Notes under the pieces: model-generated
What the model was told of the DNA's origin: nothing
What the model saw: the letters and a program-made list of their open reading frames with translations, nothing else
Databases searched by the model: none
Shown: positions 1-9,292 of the stretch, piece after piece
How the letters are laid out: each line of letters begins with the position of its first letter
Position numbering within the stretch: the first letter of the stretch is position 1
Made by a program: the position numbers and the translations under genes
Source of the DNA: Psychrosphaera ytuae
GTDB lineage: Bacteria > Pseudomonadota > Gammaproteobacteria > Enterobacterales > Alteromonadaceae
Direction: 5' to 3'
Assembly: GCF_017638545.1 (NCBI RefSeq)
Contig: NZ_CP072110.1
Location: 186,001-250,000, forward strand
Length of the DNA stretch: 64,000 bases

Positions 1-1947
1 AATGTTGAAGTAGTCAACTGTAACGAATAAACCGTTGTCAAACTCACCGACAAAACCGAAGCTGATTGATTCAGACTCTTCAGGTTGTAGTGGCTGACCA
101 CCTTTTAATACCGCAACAGGATTTGTTGGAGGTAATGTCGCACGGTCGATAAGTTTGCCGTCTGTACCGAACGCTGTTGTTACGTTACGAACGTTTGATT
201 GACCAATCGTAGGTGCTTTAAAGCCAGTACTAAATGCACCACGTAGCGCCATAGTGTCATTTAACTGGTAGCGACCTGCTAGTTTACCTTTTGTTGTGTT
301 ACCGAAGTCAGAGAAGTCTTCGAAACGCAATGCTGCAGATAGCATTAGATCATCATTAACCATGTACTCTAGGTCAGTGTAGATTGCAAAGCTACGACGG
401 TCTGCTTTACCAGCACTCTTCGCTGATAAACCAGGGAAGCCGTTAGAACCAATACCAAAGCCTTGTGATGCTAAAGGACCGATTTCCCATGACTTATAGT
501 CACCTGCGATACTTTCGTACGACTCGTGACGGAACTCAACACCACCGGCAACGTTTAACGTGCCGTCGTTGAAGTTGTCGTAGTATTTAGAAAGGTCTAG
601 GTTAAGAGACTGTTCTGATTGAATGTATTTACCAGGCTTAAATTCAGTTGGCGTATCTGGACCTAAGCTAGGGTTGATCGTGTTACGTATCATGAAGTCA
701 ACTTCGTTTGAACCAGCGTAGAAGCTGATGTCATAGTTTAACTCGTCAACGAATAGGTCTGTTTCACCTTTTGTACCTAAAGCGATCGCAGAGTCTACGA
801 TTTTACCGCCGAACTTAGGTGTGAAGCCACCAGGGAACATTTCGTTAAACGCAAAACAATCTGGGTTGTTAGCTACTTCATTGATGTAACGTGAGTTTTG
901 TAGAACGTTGCTACCTACTTGGATATCGGTAGGGCAGTTACCACTCATATCACCTGTTAAATCACCAACAAGTAATAATTGGTTGCCATCATCATCCGTA
1001 CCACCGTCGTTAACACCGCCACGGTTATGTGGGTTACGGAAGTAGAAACCGCCTTCAACTTCACGCTCTGCGTAGTTGATAAACATATAAGCTTCTGCGT
1101 CTTTGTTTAGCTGTAGGCCAAAGTTACCAAATAGCTTAATGTCGTCTTTGATTTCTGGGTTACCCCAAACTTGAGCTGGGTCAGCGACAAAGTTGTTACC
1201 TGCTGCAATAAGTGCTGCTGCGTCATCGCGTTGCACACTGCGGCTCGTTGGGTCTGCTTCTTTGAATTCGAAAGAGAAGTTTGCGTAGCCTTCAGATGTT
1301 AGCGGTAAACCAACGTTACCAGCGTACTGAATTGTATCGCCATCACCTTCGTAGTGAGAGCCATATTTAACTTCAAACTGACCGCCTTCTTGGTCGTCTT
1401 TCAGTACAAAGTTAATTACGCCAGCAATTGCATCTGAACCGTACTGTGCGGCAGCACCATCACGAAGTACTTCTACTTGCTTAATCGCGATTGAAGGAAT
1501 GACTGATAAGTCAGGTCCTTGCGCACCATCAGACAAACCACCACCTAAGAAAGTGATAACGGCTGAGCGGTGACGACGTTTACCATTAACTAATACTAAG
1601 GTGTGGTCAGCAGCCATACCACGTAAGTTCGCAGGGCGAACTAGGGTGGATGCGTCATTGATAGGCTGTTCATTTACGTTAAAAGAAGGTACTGATGTTT
1701 GTAACATCGATACCATATCTGTCGAACCTTGCTTGTTGAATTCTTCAGAGCTGATTACATCAACTGGTACTGGAGAATCACCGATAGAGCGAGGCGCTGC
1801 TCGCGAACCGACAACTGCAATCTTTTCAATGTCTTTTTCTGCGGCGGTCTCATTCGCTACAGCAAGAGATGGGGAAAGAACACCAACAGAAAGGCTCGAA
1901 AGCAAAGAGTACTTTAATACTCTCGAAATTGGTTTTAATTTAAACAT
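1..1947 (-). CDS. TonB-dependent outer-membrane receptor, N-terminal part (runs off left edge)
   Basis: An open frame of 649 codons runs from an ATG at 1947 to the window edge without a stop, so the C-terminal barrel end is missing. The protein begins with a basic and hydrophobic signal peptide of about 30 residues. A TonB-box-like stretch (IEKIAVVGSRA) follows, then a plug domain with the typical LRGM..DHTLVLVNGKRR and QVEVLRDGAAAQYGSDAIAGVINF motifs. The rest is beta-strand-rich barrel sequence. It should sit in the outer membrane and take up a large substrate using TonB/ExbBD energy. The substrate cannot be read from the sequence. Receptors of this kind in marine Alteromonadales often serve peptides or glycans. 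No Fur-box-like palindrome was seen upstream. Family assignment is certain; function is open. Confidence 0.93.
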   Translation of the reverse strand, partial: MFKLKPISRVLKYSLLSSLSVGVLSPSLAVANETAAEKDIEKIAVVGSRAAPRSIGDSPVPVDVISSEEFNKQGSTDMVSMLQTSVPSFNVNEQPINDASTLVRPANLRGMAADHTLVLVNGKRRHRSAVITFLGGGLSDGAQGPDLSVIPSIAIKQVEVLRDGAAAQYGSDAIAGVINFVLKDDQEGGQFEVKYGSHYEGDGDTIQYAGNVGLPLTSEGYANFSFEFKEADPTSRSVQRDDAAALIAAGNNFVADPAQVWGNPEIKDDIKLFGNFGLQLNKDAEAYMFINYAEREVEGGFYFRNPHNRGGVNDGGTDDDGNQLLLVGDLTGDMSGNCPTDIQVGSNVLQNSRYINEVANNPDCFAFNEMFPGGFTPKFGGKIVDSAIALGTKGETDLFVDELNYDISFYAGSNEVDFMIRNTINPSLGPDTPTEFKPGKYIQSEQSLNLDLSKYYDNFNDGTLNVAGGVEFRHESYESIAGDYKSWEIGPLASQGFGIGSNGFPGLSAKSAGKADRRSFAIYTDLEYMVNDDLMLSAALRFEDFSDFGNTTKGKLAGRYQLNDTMALRGAFSTGFKAPTIGQSNVRNVTTAFGTDGKLIDRATLPPTNPVAVLKGGQPLQPEESESISFGFVGEFDNGLFVTVDYFNI

Positions 1948-2157
1948 GTTTGGTCCCTTTAAATTATTCTTATGAATCACCATAATTTTTTTTATATTGG
2001 TGATATTTCTAACCTACAGGGAAAATATTTTTTTTGCTAGGGATCAAGGTGATGATTTGGATAAAAAAAAACCAAAAAACGCATGTTTTTCGTTATTTTT
2101 AGATATACAAATGTATATTTATAAGAGATTTTGGTTTTAACTGCATTGAACGAACAC

Positions 2158-2188
2158 AAAAAAAGCAGACGAGTGTCTGCTTTTTTTT
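2158..2188 (-). terminator. Rho-independent terminator downstream of the leucine-type dehydrogenase
   Basis: A perfect inverted repeat (AAAAAAAGCAGAC, loop GAGT, GTCTGCTTTTTTT) lies 22 bp beyond the dehydrogenase stop codon. On the minus strand it reads as a GC stem followed by a U-tract. It is symmetrical, so it could also act on plus-strand transcripts. Confidence 0.85.
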
Positions 2189-2210
2189 ACGAGGTTGTAC
2201 CAGTTGAAGC

Positions 2211-3254
2211 TTACTTACCACCGCGCTTGATGATTTCTTGTGCAATTATGTCGGCAACCTCATGGGTGGGTTTGTTTTCTTGAGCAGAACGCTCAAAAAT
2301 TGTCATCAGGGTGTCGTAAATTTCTTCAACTTTACGAGTTGCCTTTTGTTCGCTGTAACCCTCTGGATCTTGCTCAAAGAAGATGTTAATGATGCCACCG
2401 GCGTTTATGGCGTAATCAGGGGCATAAAGGATACCTTTTTCCATTAGTGCATTACCGTGCTTAGGTTCTTTTAATTGGTTGTTGGCACAGCCAGCAACTA
2501 TAGAAACCTTCAACTGTGGAATGGTTTGATCATTAATAGTGGCACCTAAAGCACAAGGCGCGTATACATCTGCTTCAACGGCATATATATCATTCAGACC
2601 GACGGCCTGCGCTTGATACTCTGTACAGGCTTTGTCGATTGCGTCTTGGTTGATGTCGGTAACGATCAGCTTTCCGCCTTCAGCGTGTAAACGTTCACAC
2701 AAATACATACCAACTGAGCCTAAGCCTTGGATTGCAAAGGTTAAGCCCTGTAAGTTGTCTTTGCCTAGCTTGTGTTTAACAGCAGCTTTGATACCCAAAT
2801 ATGTTCCGTATGCAGTAAATGGTGCAGGGTTACCACTTTTACCTTCGAGACCCACTACAAACTCTGTTTCTTTATGAGCATGCATGATGTCTCCGGTCGT
2901 TATGTTAACGTCCTCTGCAGAGTAATAGGTGCCATTTAGGTTGTTGAGAGCACGACCAAATGCACGGAATAGAGCTTCTGATTTTAGTTTTTTAGGATCG
3001 CCAATAATAACGGCTTTACCACCACCAAAATTTAATCCAGCCAGAGCATTTTTGTAAGTCATTCCCTTTGACAGGCGCAATACGTCGACAAGCGCTTCTT
3101 CATCATTGTCGTAATTCCAAAAGCGACAACCGCCAACAGCCGGTCCACAGTTTGTATTGTGTACGGCAATTATTGCTCTTAAGCCTGTAGCTTCGTCATT
3201 ACAAAAAACTACTTGCTCGTGATTATCGAATTCTGGTTGAGAAAAAACGGCCAA
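2211..3254 (-). CDS. Leucine-dehydrogenase-type amino acid dehydrogenase (Glu/Leu/Phe/Val family)
   Basis: The 347-aa protein belongs to the Glu/Leu/Phe/Val dehydrogenases, which reversibly deaminate branched-chain amino acids to 2-oxo acids with NAD+. The N-terminal half carries K68 (MTYKNALAG) and the glycine-rich GGGK motif with K80, the same positions as the catalytic lysines of Bacillus leucine dehydrogenase. The C-terminal half is a Rossmann domain (QGLGSVG, about residues 174-180) ending strand 2 in an acidic residue (TDIN), which favours NAD over NADP. The length equals that of leucine dehydrogenases. The start is a TTG preceded at good spacing by GAGGA. It is monocistronic, with its own terminator. 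A preference for leucine rather than valine or phenylalanine is inferred. The likely job is branched-chain amino acid catabolism. Confidence 0.88.
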   Translation of the reverse strand: MAVFSQPEFDNHEQVVFCNDEATGLRAIIAVHNTNCGPAVGGCRFWNYDNDEEALVDVLRLSKGMTYKNALAGLNFGGGKAVIIGDPKKLKSEALFRAFGRALNNLNGTYYSAEDVNITTGDIMHAHKETEFVVGLEGKSGNPAPFTAYGTYLGIKAAVKHKLGKDNLQGLTFAIQGLGSVGMYLCERLHAEGGKLIVTDINQDAIDKACTEYQAQAVGLNDIYAVEADVYAPCALGATINDQTIPQLKVSIVAGCANNQLKEPKHGNALMEKGILYAPDYAINAGGIINIFFEQDPEGYSEQKATRKVEEIYDTLMTIFERSAQENKPTHEVADIIAQEIIKRGGK

Positions 3255-3482
3255 AGTTAGGTCCTCTATGTAACTAAATATTTTGCCGAGACTCTATCAG
3301 TTTCGCGGTTTTGTACCTAACTATTTCTGTGCACAACCACTGGTTTGACCTCTTTTCTTTGTAAATAAAAATTGGCCATGTGGTATTAGAAAATTAACTA
3401 AAGATTTTACTGTTGAAAGGGAAGGAAGGTCGGCCATTCCAAGTTGGCCTTAATGGGAGAACTCTAACTTGTTATAAACTGC

Positions 3483-3938
3483 TTAGTGTAGGATTGTAGT
3501 TGATATTTTGAATAGTTCTATGTCACACATTAAGGGCTGTTTGGCGATACCGGCTTCCATATAAACACTACCTATAGGAATAAACCCTTGGTTCCGATAT
3601 TTTCGAACTTCGTCTAATAGAGAATCGAAATAGACCTTTTTTAGACCTCGTTCTTTCGCAATATTCAGCAGCCCGTTGATGACCGTTTTACCCACTTCCT
3701 TTTTGCGATATTGCATTAGGACAGCGACCCGGCTTATCTTGCCATCTCGACTTAAGCGACCAGTCGCGATCGCTTTGCCAGTGGGGTCTCTTACTAAAAT
3801 ATGTTCGCTTTCGTTATCGTCACCATCAAATTCTTGCTCTTCAGAAAATCGGTATTCATAAATAAATACTTGTTCTCTAATCGAACGGATTTCTGAAGAG
3901 TAATTACACCACTTTACCTTGTTGCTCTTGTAGCTCAT
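3483..3938 (-). CDS. GNAT-family N-acetyltransferase
   Basis: The 151-aa protein has the GNAT fold order: an N-terminal substrate-side segment, the strand KAIATGRLS, then the acetyl-CoA segment ISRVAVLMQYRKKEVGKTVI, and later the KVYFDSL and YRNQGF motifs. The last two are typical of small GNATs related to ElaA/YitI. The loop that normally reads (Q/R)xxGxG/A is RKKEVGK here. The gene starts 2 bp after the roxA stop codon, so the two are almost surely co-transcribed and perhaps translationally coupled. The substrate is unknown; proximity to the ribosomal protein hydroxylase is suggestive only. Confidence 0.8.
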   Translation of the reverse strand: MSYKSNKVKWCNYSSEIRSIREQVFIYEYRFSEEQEFDGDDNESEHILVRDPTGKAIATGRLSRDGKISRVAVLMQYRKKEVGKTVINGLLNIAKERGLKKVYFDSLLDEVRKYRNQGFIPIGSVYMEAGIAKQPLMCDIELFKISTTILH

Positions 3939-3940
3939 TG

Positions 3941-5086
3941 TTACTCACTAATATACCAGTACCCTGTATTTATAAGTGTAGTCAATAGAGTGATATTTTC
4001 TAATTGTACTAAGGAACTTTTTAGTTCTTTACTAGTCATTGTTTCTTGCTTAGATAAGATTTCGATGAGATTCAATTGATTAGGTGCAAGCGAAAAGTAC
4101 ATGCCGTTACAAAAAAATTGTAATGACTGTTCTGTGATGCGATAGGAGGTTTGTAAGCCTAACACTTTGTTCAGTTGTACGTGCTCAGATTGTAAGGTTT
4201 GTAACAATTGTGATTCGCTCCACTCGTGTTCACTTGGAACAATATCTAACTCTCGAGTTGGCTCGGTTAAAAATTGATGAGCAAAATGTTCAAACCTACC
4301 AGACTCTATACTTTCTAGCATAAATTGCTTGAGAGCATCTATATCTTGTCCAGGTATGGCACCTTTAAGTCTTGATGGGTTAGAGTTGACTTGGGTTGAA
4401 AATCTGTTTTTTCCCAATTCATTTTCAAAAATATAATCTGCAAACGACGTTAACAGTTCGGTTTGGCTTGGTGCTCTAAATCCAATCGAATAGCTCATAG
4501 CATCTTCTAATGTTTCGCCACAATGCGGACTAAAAGGCGGGATATATAAAAGATCACCTGGCTCTAGTATTTCGTCGATTATGGCGTCAAAGCTATCTAC
4601 TTGTAACAAGTCGGTTACCGTTTCTTTTTGTTGTAAAGTCTTATCTACCGCACCAACTTGCCAATGACGACGCCCTTGGCCTTGTAATATAAATACGTTG
4701 TACTGGTCTAAATGAGCACCCACGCCACCACCTTGGCTCGAAAACGAAACCATGACGTCGTCTATTTGCCATTGTGGCAAAAAGGATACTAGTTTGCGCA
4801 GTTCGTGAACTTCAGGAATCCAACGGTCAACACCTTGAACGAGTAACGACCATTGGCGCTCAGGTAAGTCGCCATAATCGGAAAAAGGACCATGCTTTAC
4901 ATTCCAACCTTGGTCACAACGAACGATTCGAGACTCTACAACTTCTTCCATGGCTAAACCCGCCAGGTCATTAGCGTCAATCGGATCGTCAAAATTTGTG
5001 ACTGCTGCTTTTAGTACGACGGGTTTTTTATTCCAGTATTCGGTAATAAACGTCTGTTGAGAAAGGTTCGTCCAGTTGATATTCAT
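3941..5086 (-). CDS. roxA: Ribosomal protein uL16 (L16) arginine 3-hydroxylase, JmjC/cupin 2OG oxygenase
   Basis: The 381-aa protein resembles E. coli YcfD/RoxA along its whole length. That enzyme is a 2-oxoglutarate/Fe(II) oxygenase that hydroxylates an arginine of ribosomal protein L16. Visible motifs are KKPVVLKAA near the N terminus, the iron-binding HLD (H125, D127, in GAHLDQYNVF), the distal His (H188, in PPFSPHCGE), and the closing NTGYWYISE. The open frame could extend to a TTG at 5125, but that codon lies in the T-tract of the purB terminator. With ATG 5086 the metal ligands fall at almost exactly the family positions, so that start was chosen. It lies between purB and a GNAT gene on the same strand. 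Confidence 0.93.
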   Translation of the reverse strand: MNINWTNLSQQTFITEYWNKKPVVLKAAVTNFDDPIDANDLAGLAMEEVVESRIVRCDQGWNVKHGPFSDYGDLPERQWSLLVQGVDRWIPEVHELRKLVSFLPQWQIDDVMVSFSSQGGGVGAHLDQYNVFILQGQGRRHWQVGAVDKTLQQKETVTDLLQVDSFDAIIDEILEPGDLLYIPPFSPHCGETLEDAMSYSIGFRAPSQTELLTSFADYIFENELGKNRFSTQVNSNPSRLKGAIPGQDIDALKQFMLESIESGRFEHFAHQFLTEPTRELDIVPSEHEWSESQLLQTLQSEHVQLNKVLGLQTSYRITEQSLQFFCNGMYFSLAPNQLNLIEILSKQETMTSKELKSSLVQLENITLLTTLINTGYWYISE

Positions 5087-5123
5087 AATTTTGTTACGCA
5101 CGTGTTGATGAGTTTGAAGAGAC

Positions 5124-5151
5124 AAAAAAGCCAGTGCAATAGGGCACTGGC
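5124..5151 (-). terminator. Rho-independent terminator downstream of purB
   Basis: The stem GCCAGTGC/GCACTGGC with a 6-nt loop is followed on the minus strand by six T residues. It lies 23 bp after the purB stop codon and partly overlaps the upstream extension of the roxA frame. It probably attenuates rather than fully separates purB from roxA. Confidence 0.85.
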
Positions 5152-5173
5152 TTACAATATAGAAAAGTTTAGA

Positions 5174-6544
5174 CTAGTTTAGGTAGTCGATGAATTTTTC
5201 TGCGTCGCCAATATAATTAGCAGGTGTCATTGTTTTTAACTCGGCTTTTACTGTGTCTGGTAATTCTAAGCCGTCAATGAACTCAGCCATAACGGTCTGG
5301 TTTACTTTTTTACCGCGAGTTAACTCTTTAAGTTTTTCATATGGCTTTTCGATACCGTATCGACGCATAACCGTTTGAATTGGTTCAGCTAATAGTTCCC
5401 AGTTGTCGTCTAACTCGTCTAATAAGCTTTGCTCGTTAACTTCTAATTTACTGATACCTTTAAGTGTAGCTTGGTAAGCAATGATAGAGTGAGCAACACC
5501 TACACCTAACGTTCTTAGTACAGTTGAGTCAGTTAGGTCACGCTGCCAGCGAGAAACAGGTAATTTAGCAGCTAAGTGATCAAAGATTGCGTTGGCAATG
5601 CCTAAGTTACCTTCAGAGTTTTCGAAGTCAATTGGATTAACTTTATGAGGCATGGTTGACGAGCCAATCTCACCTGCAACGGTTTTTTGCTTGAAGTGAC
5701 CAAGTGCAATATAAGCCCATACGTCACGGTCAAAGTCTAAAAGGATTGTGTTGAAGCGAGCCATTGCATCAAACAATTCTGCAATATAATCGTGTGGCTC
5801 GATTTGCGTCGTAAACGCATTCCAGCTTAGACCAAGAGACGTAACGAACTCTTCTGAATGCTGATGCCAGTTGTGTTCTGGGTATGCAGAGATGTGAGCA
5901 TTGTAGTTACCAACGGCGCCGTTGATTTTACCCAAGATTTCCACATTCGCAATTTGTTGACGCTGACGCTGAAGACGCACGTAAACGTTTGCCATTTCTT
6001 TACCCATTGTCGATGGCGTTGCTGGTTGACCATGTGTACGACACATCATTGGAATAGACTTGTACTCAATTGCTAAGCGCTTAAGTTCAGCTAATAGTTT
6101 GTCACAATAAGGCAATACAACTTCATCACGTGCAGCTGTTAACATCAGACCATGTGATAGGTTGTTGATGTCTTCAGAGGTACATGCAAAGTGAATAAAT
6201 TCGTTAATGGCCGTTAGTTCAGCATTGTCAGATACCTTCTCTTTTAAAAAGTATTCAACTGCTTTTACGTCGTGGTTCGTTGTGCGTTCGATTTCTTTAA
6301 TACGCTCTGCGTCATTTTCTGAAAAGTTATCGACGATGCTGTTAAGAAGGGCATTTGCCTGCTCTGAAAACTCTGGGACTTCTGTGATTGCTGGAGTTGC
6401 AGCTAATTTTTGTAACCAGCGAACTTCAACCACGACGCGGAATTTAATTAAACCAAATTCGCTAAAGATAGAACGTAGTTTGCTCGCTTTACTTCCGTAA
6501 CGTCCATCGACTGGAGAAATTGCTGTAAGAGCAGAGAGTTGCAT
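5174..6544 (-). CDS. purB: Adenylosuccinate lyase
   Basis: The 456-aa enzyme acts twice in purine synthesis: it cleaves SAICAR to AICAR and adenylosuccinate to AMP, releasing fumarate each time. The fumarase/aspartase superfamily signature GSSTMPHKVNPIDFENSEGN is seen around residues 293-312. Other conserved stretches are TSEDINNLSHG and CRTHGQPATPSTMGKE, the latter carrying the catalytic-region His. Length matches E. coli PurB (456 aa). The gene follows hflD by 10 bp, as in E. coli and many gammaproteobacteria, and ends in a clear terminator. The cytosolic location and function are not in doubt. Confidence 0.98.
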   Translation of the reverse strand: MQLSALTAISPVDGRYGSKASKLRSIFSEFGLIKFRVVVEVRWLQKLAATPAITEVPEFSEQANALLNSIVDNFSENDAERIKEIERTTNHDVKAVEYFLKEKVSDNAELTAINEFIHFACTSEDINNLSHGLMLTAARDEVVLPYCDKLLAELKRLAIEYKSIPMMCRTHGQPATPSTMGKEMANVYVRLQRQRQQIANVEILGKINGAVGNYNAHISAYPEHNWHQHSEEFVTSLGLSWNAFTTQIEPHDYIAELFDAMARFNTILLDFDRDVWAYIALGHFKQKTVAGEIGSSTMPHKVNPIDFENSEGNLGIANAIFDHLAAKLPVSRWQRDLTDSTVLRTLGVGVAHSIIAYQATLKGISKLEVNEQSLLDELDDNWELLAEPIQTVMRRYGIEKPYEKLKELTRGKKVNQTVMAEFIDGLELPDTVKAELKTMTPANYIGDAEKFIDYLN

Positions 6545-6554
6545 GAGTGACCTC

Positions 6555-7190
6555 TTAACTAATTAGTGATAATTCTTTGTTAAATGAAATTGCGTTTCTT
6601 AAAATCGTGTTTCGACCAAATATAAATTGGCGACGTTTGCCACCGTATTGTCGCCATAAAACTGCCGCTCGAACGCCTGTCAATAATAGAGCTCGAACTA
6701 AGTTTTGAACACTCGGTTGCTTTAATACGGCGGGCGAGCCAATGACTTTTATCTTTTGTCCAATTGGACTGATGATTTGGCTGTATGCATCGGCGTAATT
6801 GTCAATAATACTTGGCGAAGTTAACTCGAAGTGGTCTAAACGACGTTGTACGTCTTCGATAAACTGACTCAACTGGCTGGCGACTTGTTGTGACGCCATA
6901 ACTTTTTTGGTCAGTGACATTATGCCTGCTAAATAACGAGTCACTTCTACGTCTTTTGCCGTGGCTTGACCGCTTAACTGATGGACGAGTAGGGCACTGC
7001 CTCTCTCGAGTTTTGATAAGTCTGGGTAAACATCTTCAATGCAATTAGGGTCTGTTTGTAAAACCCCTTCCATCAAAACTTTGAGGGCGTCATAGTCAAT
7101 CGACTGACCTTTAGCCGCTTCTTGGATCATCAATGCGGCTTGACAGATCGCGGCCATGGCAATGGTTTGGTTACGGGCGTTGTCGTTCAT
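6555..7190 (-). CDS. hflD: HflD high-frequency lysogenization protein homolog
   Basis: The 211-aa, mostly helical protein matches HflD (YcfC). In E. coli this is a membrane-associated protein that binds phage lambda CII and affects lysogenization; its cellular role is unclear. Recognisable features are the N-terminal AMAAICQAALMIQEAAKG segment, the central VTRYLAGIMSL helix, and the C-terminal VRALLLTGVRAAVLWRQYGGKR stretch followed by a short tail. It lies 12 bp after mnmA and 10 bp before purB, the standard gammaproteobacterial order, so it is translated from the same transcript. Confidence 0.95.
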   Translation of the reverse strand: MNDNARNQTIAMAAICQAALMIQEAAKGQSIDYDALKVLMEGVLQTDPNCIEDVYPDLSKLERGSALLVHQLSGQATAKDVEVTRYLAGIMSLTKKVMASQQVASQLSQFIEDVQRRLDHFELTSPSIIDNYADAYSQIISPIGQKIKVIGSPAVLKQPSVQNLVRALLLTGVRAAVLWRQYGGKRRQFIFGRNTILRNAISFNKELSLIS

Positions 7191-7202
7191 CTTAAGCTGC
7201 GC

Positions 7203-8315
7203 TTATCGAATATATTGTTCAATGATGCCGCCACCTAAACATACATCACCGTCATAAAATACCGCTGATTGTCCTGGTGTAACTGCGCGCTGAGGCTCGT
7301 CGAATAGCACTCTGATGGTGTCGTTCTCTAAATCATGCACAACAGAACAAGGGATGTCTTCTTGGCGGTAACGAGTCTTGACAGTTAAGCGACATGCATC
7401 TTGAGGACCTTTACCATCGATCCAAGTTAGTTGTTTCGCAACGAGGCCGTTAGAAAACAGTAAAGGGTGGTTTTTACCTTGACCCACAATTAAAACGTTA
7501 CGCTCAACGTCTTTATCGACCACAAACCAAGGCTGATCATTAAAATCTTTGAGACCGCCAATTAACAAACCTTTTCGTTGACCAAGAGTATGGTACATCA
7601 AACCTTCGTGTTGGCCGATGACTTCGCCTTCAGGCGTTTCAATATTACCCGGTTGAGCTGGTAAGTACTTTTGTAAAAAGTCTTTAAACTTGCGCTCACC
7701 GATAAAACAGATACCCGTTGAGTCTTTTTTGTCAGCGGTAATTAGACCTTGTTCTTCAGCTATGCGTCTAACTTCTGGCTTTTCTAACTCACCAACGGGA
7801 AATAACGTTTGCGCGATTTGCTTTTCGCCAATTGCGTACAAGAAATAAGACTGATCTTTATTGTTGTCTAAGCCACGAAGCATTTTAGGGTTTGCTTCGT
7901 TGGTGCGACGAACGTAATGACCCGTTGCTATGTAATCGGCACCAAGGATTTCGGCAGAAAACTGTAAAAAAGCTTTAAACTTAATTTCTTTGTTACACAT
8001 AATGTCTGGGTTAGGCGTGCGGCCCGCTTTGTATTCAGCTAAAAAGTGCTCAAACACATTATCCCAGTACTCTGCAGCAAAGTTTACTGTGTGTAACTCG
8101 ATCCCCAATTTGTCACAGACCGCTTGCGCGTCTTTTAAATCTTCCGCCGCCGCACAGTACTCATCATCATCGTCTTCTTCCCAGTTTTTCATGAAAAGGC
8201 CTTCTACTTGGTAGCCTTGTTGTTTCAACAAGTAAGCAGAGACTGAAGAGTCGACACCACCAGACATACCAATGATGACTTTTGTATTTGCGTTTTCGGA
8301 CGTAATTTCTGACAT
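7203..8315 (-). CDS. mnmA: tRNA-specific 2-thiouridylase MnmA
   Basis: The 370-aa enzyme makes the s2U34 modification of the Lys, Glu and Gln tRNAs. It uses ATP to adenylate U34 and receives sulfur through the Tus relay. The PP-loop GMSGGVDSS is at residues 16-24. The two catalytic cysteines lie in PDIMCNKEIKF (about residue 106) and STGICFIG (about residue 203). The acidic EEDDDDEYC stretch near residue 50 is usual for the family. In E. coli nudJ lies between mnmA and rluE; here the 139-bp gap holds no such gene. mnmA probably heads the mnmA-hflD-purB transcript. Confidence 0.98.
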   Translation of the reverse strand: MSEITSENANTKVIIGMSGGVDSSVSAYLLKQQGYQVEGLFMKNWEEDDDDEYCAAAEDLKDAQAVCDKLGIELHTVNFAAEYWDNVFEHFLAEYKAGRTPNPDIMCNKEIKFKAFLQFSAEILGADYIATGHYVRRTNEANPKMLRGLDNNKDQSYFLYAIGEKQIAQTLFPVGELEKPEVRRIAEEQGLITADKKDSTGICFIGERKFKDFLQKYLPAQPGNIETPEGEVIGQHEGLMYHTLGQRKGLLIGGLKDFNDQPWFVVDKDVERNVLIVGQGKNHPLLFSNGLVAKQLTWIDGKGPQDACRLTVKTRYRQEDIPCSVVHDLENDTIRVLFDEPQRAVTPGQSAVFYDGDVCLGGGIIEQYIR

Positions 8316-8454
8316 ATAAATGGAAATCTACCTAGGGAGTTAAAATTTGCGCGGATTCTAACACAACAAAGCGCCCTTGAGTACGGCTCGGCGACCTTTT
8401 TAGCATTATTTTTGAGTATAAATTAGAACCTGCTAATTGACCCATTAAACTTTG

Positions 8455-9156
8455 TTATCCAAGTTCAATAATGCGGTATTCACCATTTGGAATATCATCG
8501 ATAGTCCAATTACCCACTCGGTAACGTACTAAACGCAATGTTGGGTGACCTATGTGTGCGGTCATTCGCCTGACTTGACGGTTTTTGCCTTCCGAAATGG
8601 TGATTTCAAGCCAAGTCGTCGGGATATTTTTACGCTCTCTGATTGGCGGATTTCGAGGCCATAATATAGCGGGTTCTTCAATAGCCTTGATTTTAGCTGG
8701 TTTAGTTAAGCCGTCTTTTAGTTCCACTCCGTCACGTAGTGCTTGTAGTGCAGTCTCGTCTGGTACACCTTCGACTTGAACCCAATAACACTTAGTCGTT
8801 TTGTGCTGGGGACTGGCAATTTTGTTTTGTAACGCACCGTTATTGGTCAAAACTAATAAGCCTTCACTGTCTCTATCGAGCCTGCCTGCAGGGTAAACGC
8901 CAGGGATCGGTATATAATCTTTGAGTGTCTTACGACCCTGTTCATCAGTGAATTGGGTCAGGACATCAAAAGGTTTGTTAAACAAAACGACTTGAGTAGG
9001 ACCTTGTTGTTTTTTGATCGCACGGTTTGGTTTGTTTCGTTGCTCTGCAGGTCGACGGGCACTGGTTTTTTTAAAGCCTTTGGCTGAATTGTTGTTTTTT
9101 TGTCTATGCCTTGGTGCTGGCTTAGGTGATTGGCTATTTTTTTTTACGGTTTTCAT
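8455..9156 (-). CDS. rluE: 23S rRNA pseudouridine synthase of the RluE/RsuA family
   Basis: The 233-aa protein has the RsuA-family catalytic motif GRLDRDSEGLLVLTNNG, with the presumed nucleophile D94. The C-terminal core is typical of the family (ISEGKNRQVRRMTAHIGHPTLRLVR). The first 50 residues are a very basic, low-complexity extension rich in Lys, Arg, Asn and Gln and probably bind RNA. There is no S4 domain, as in E. coli RluE (YmfC), which modifies U2457 of 23S rRNA. The location, divergent from icd and next to mnmA, matches the E. coli arrangement and supports the RluE assignment. Confidence 0.93.
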   Translation of the reverse strand: MKTVKKNSQSPKPAPRHRQKNNNSAKGFKKTSARRPAEQRNKPNRAIKKQQGPTQVVLFNKPFDVLTQFTDEQGRKTLKDYIPIPGVYPAGRLDRDSEGLLVLTNNGALQNKIASPQHKTTKCYWVQVEGVPDETALQALRDGVELKDGLTKPAKIKAIEEPAILWPRNPPIRERKNIPTTWLEITISEGKNRQVRRMTAHIGHPTLRLVRYRVGNWTIDDIPNGEYRIIELG

Positions 9157-9292
9157 GACGCTATTATATACAAAGGTCTTTAAAAAAGGGCTGGTATTTT
9201 ATAGTATGCACACCCAAAATTCAGACTTATATTCAGATTTCGTTGTCTATACTATAGCGACGAACAACTCACTGCACATGTAGGGAACCTAA

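Noticed and set aside
1601..1975. 124-aa open frame on the plus strand at the start of the first TonB receptor
   Set aside because: The minus-strand receptor with signal peptide, TonB box and plug covers the region; the plus-strand frame has no ribosome binding site or family.
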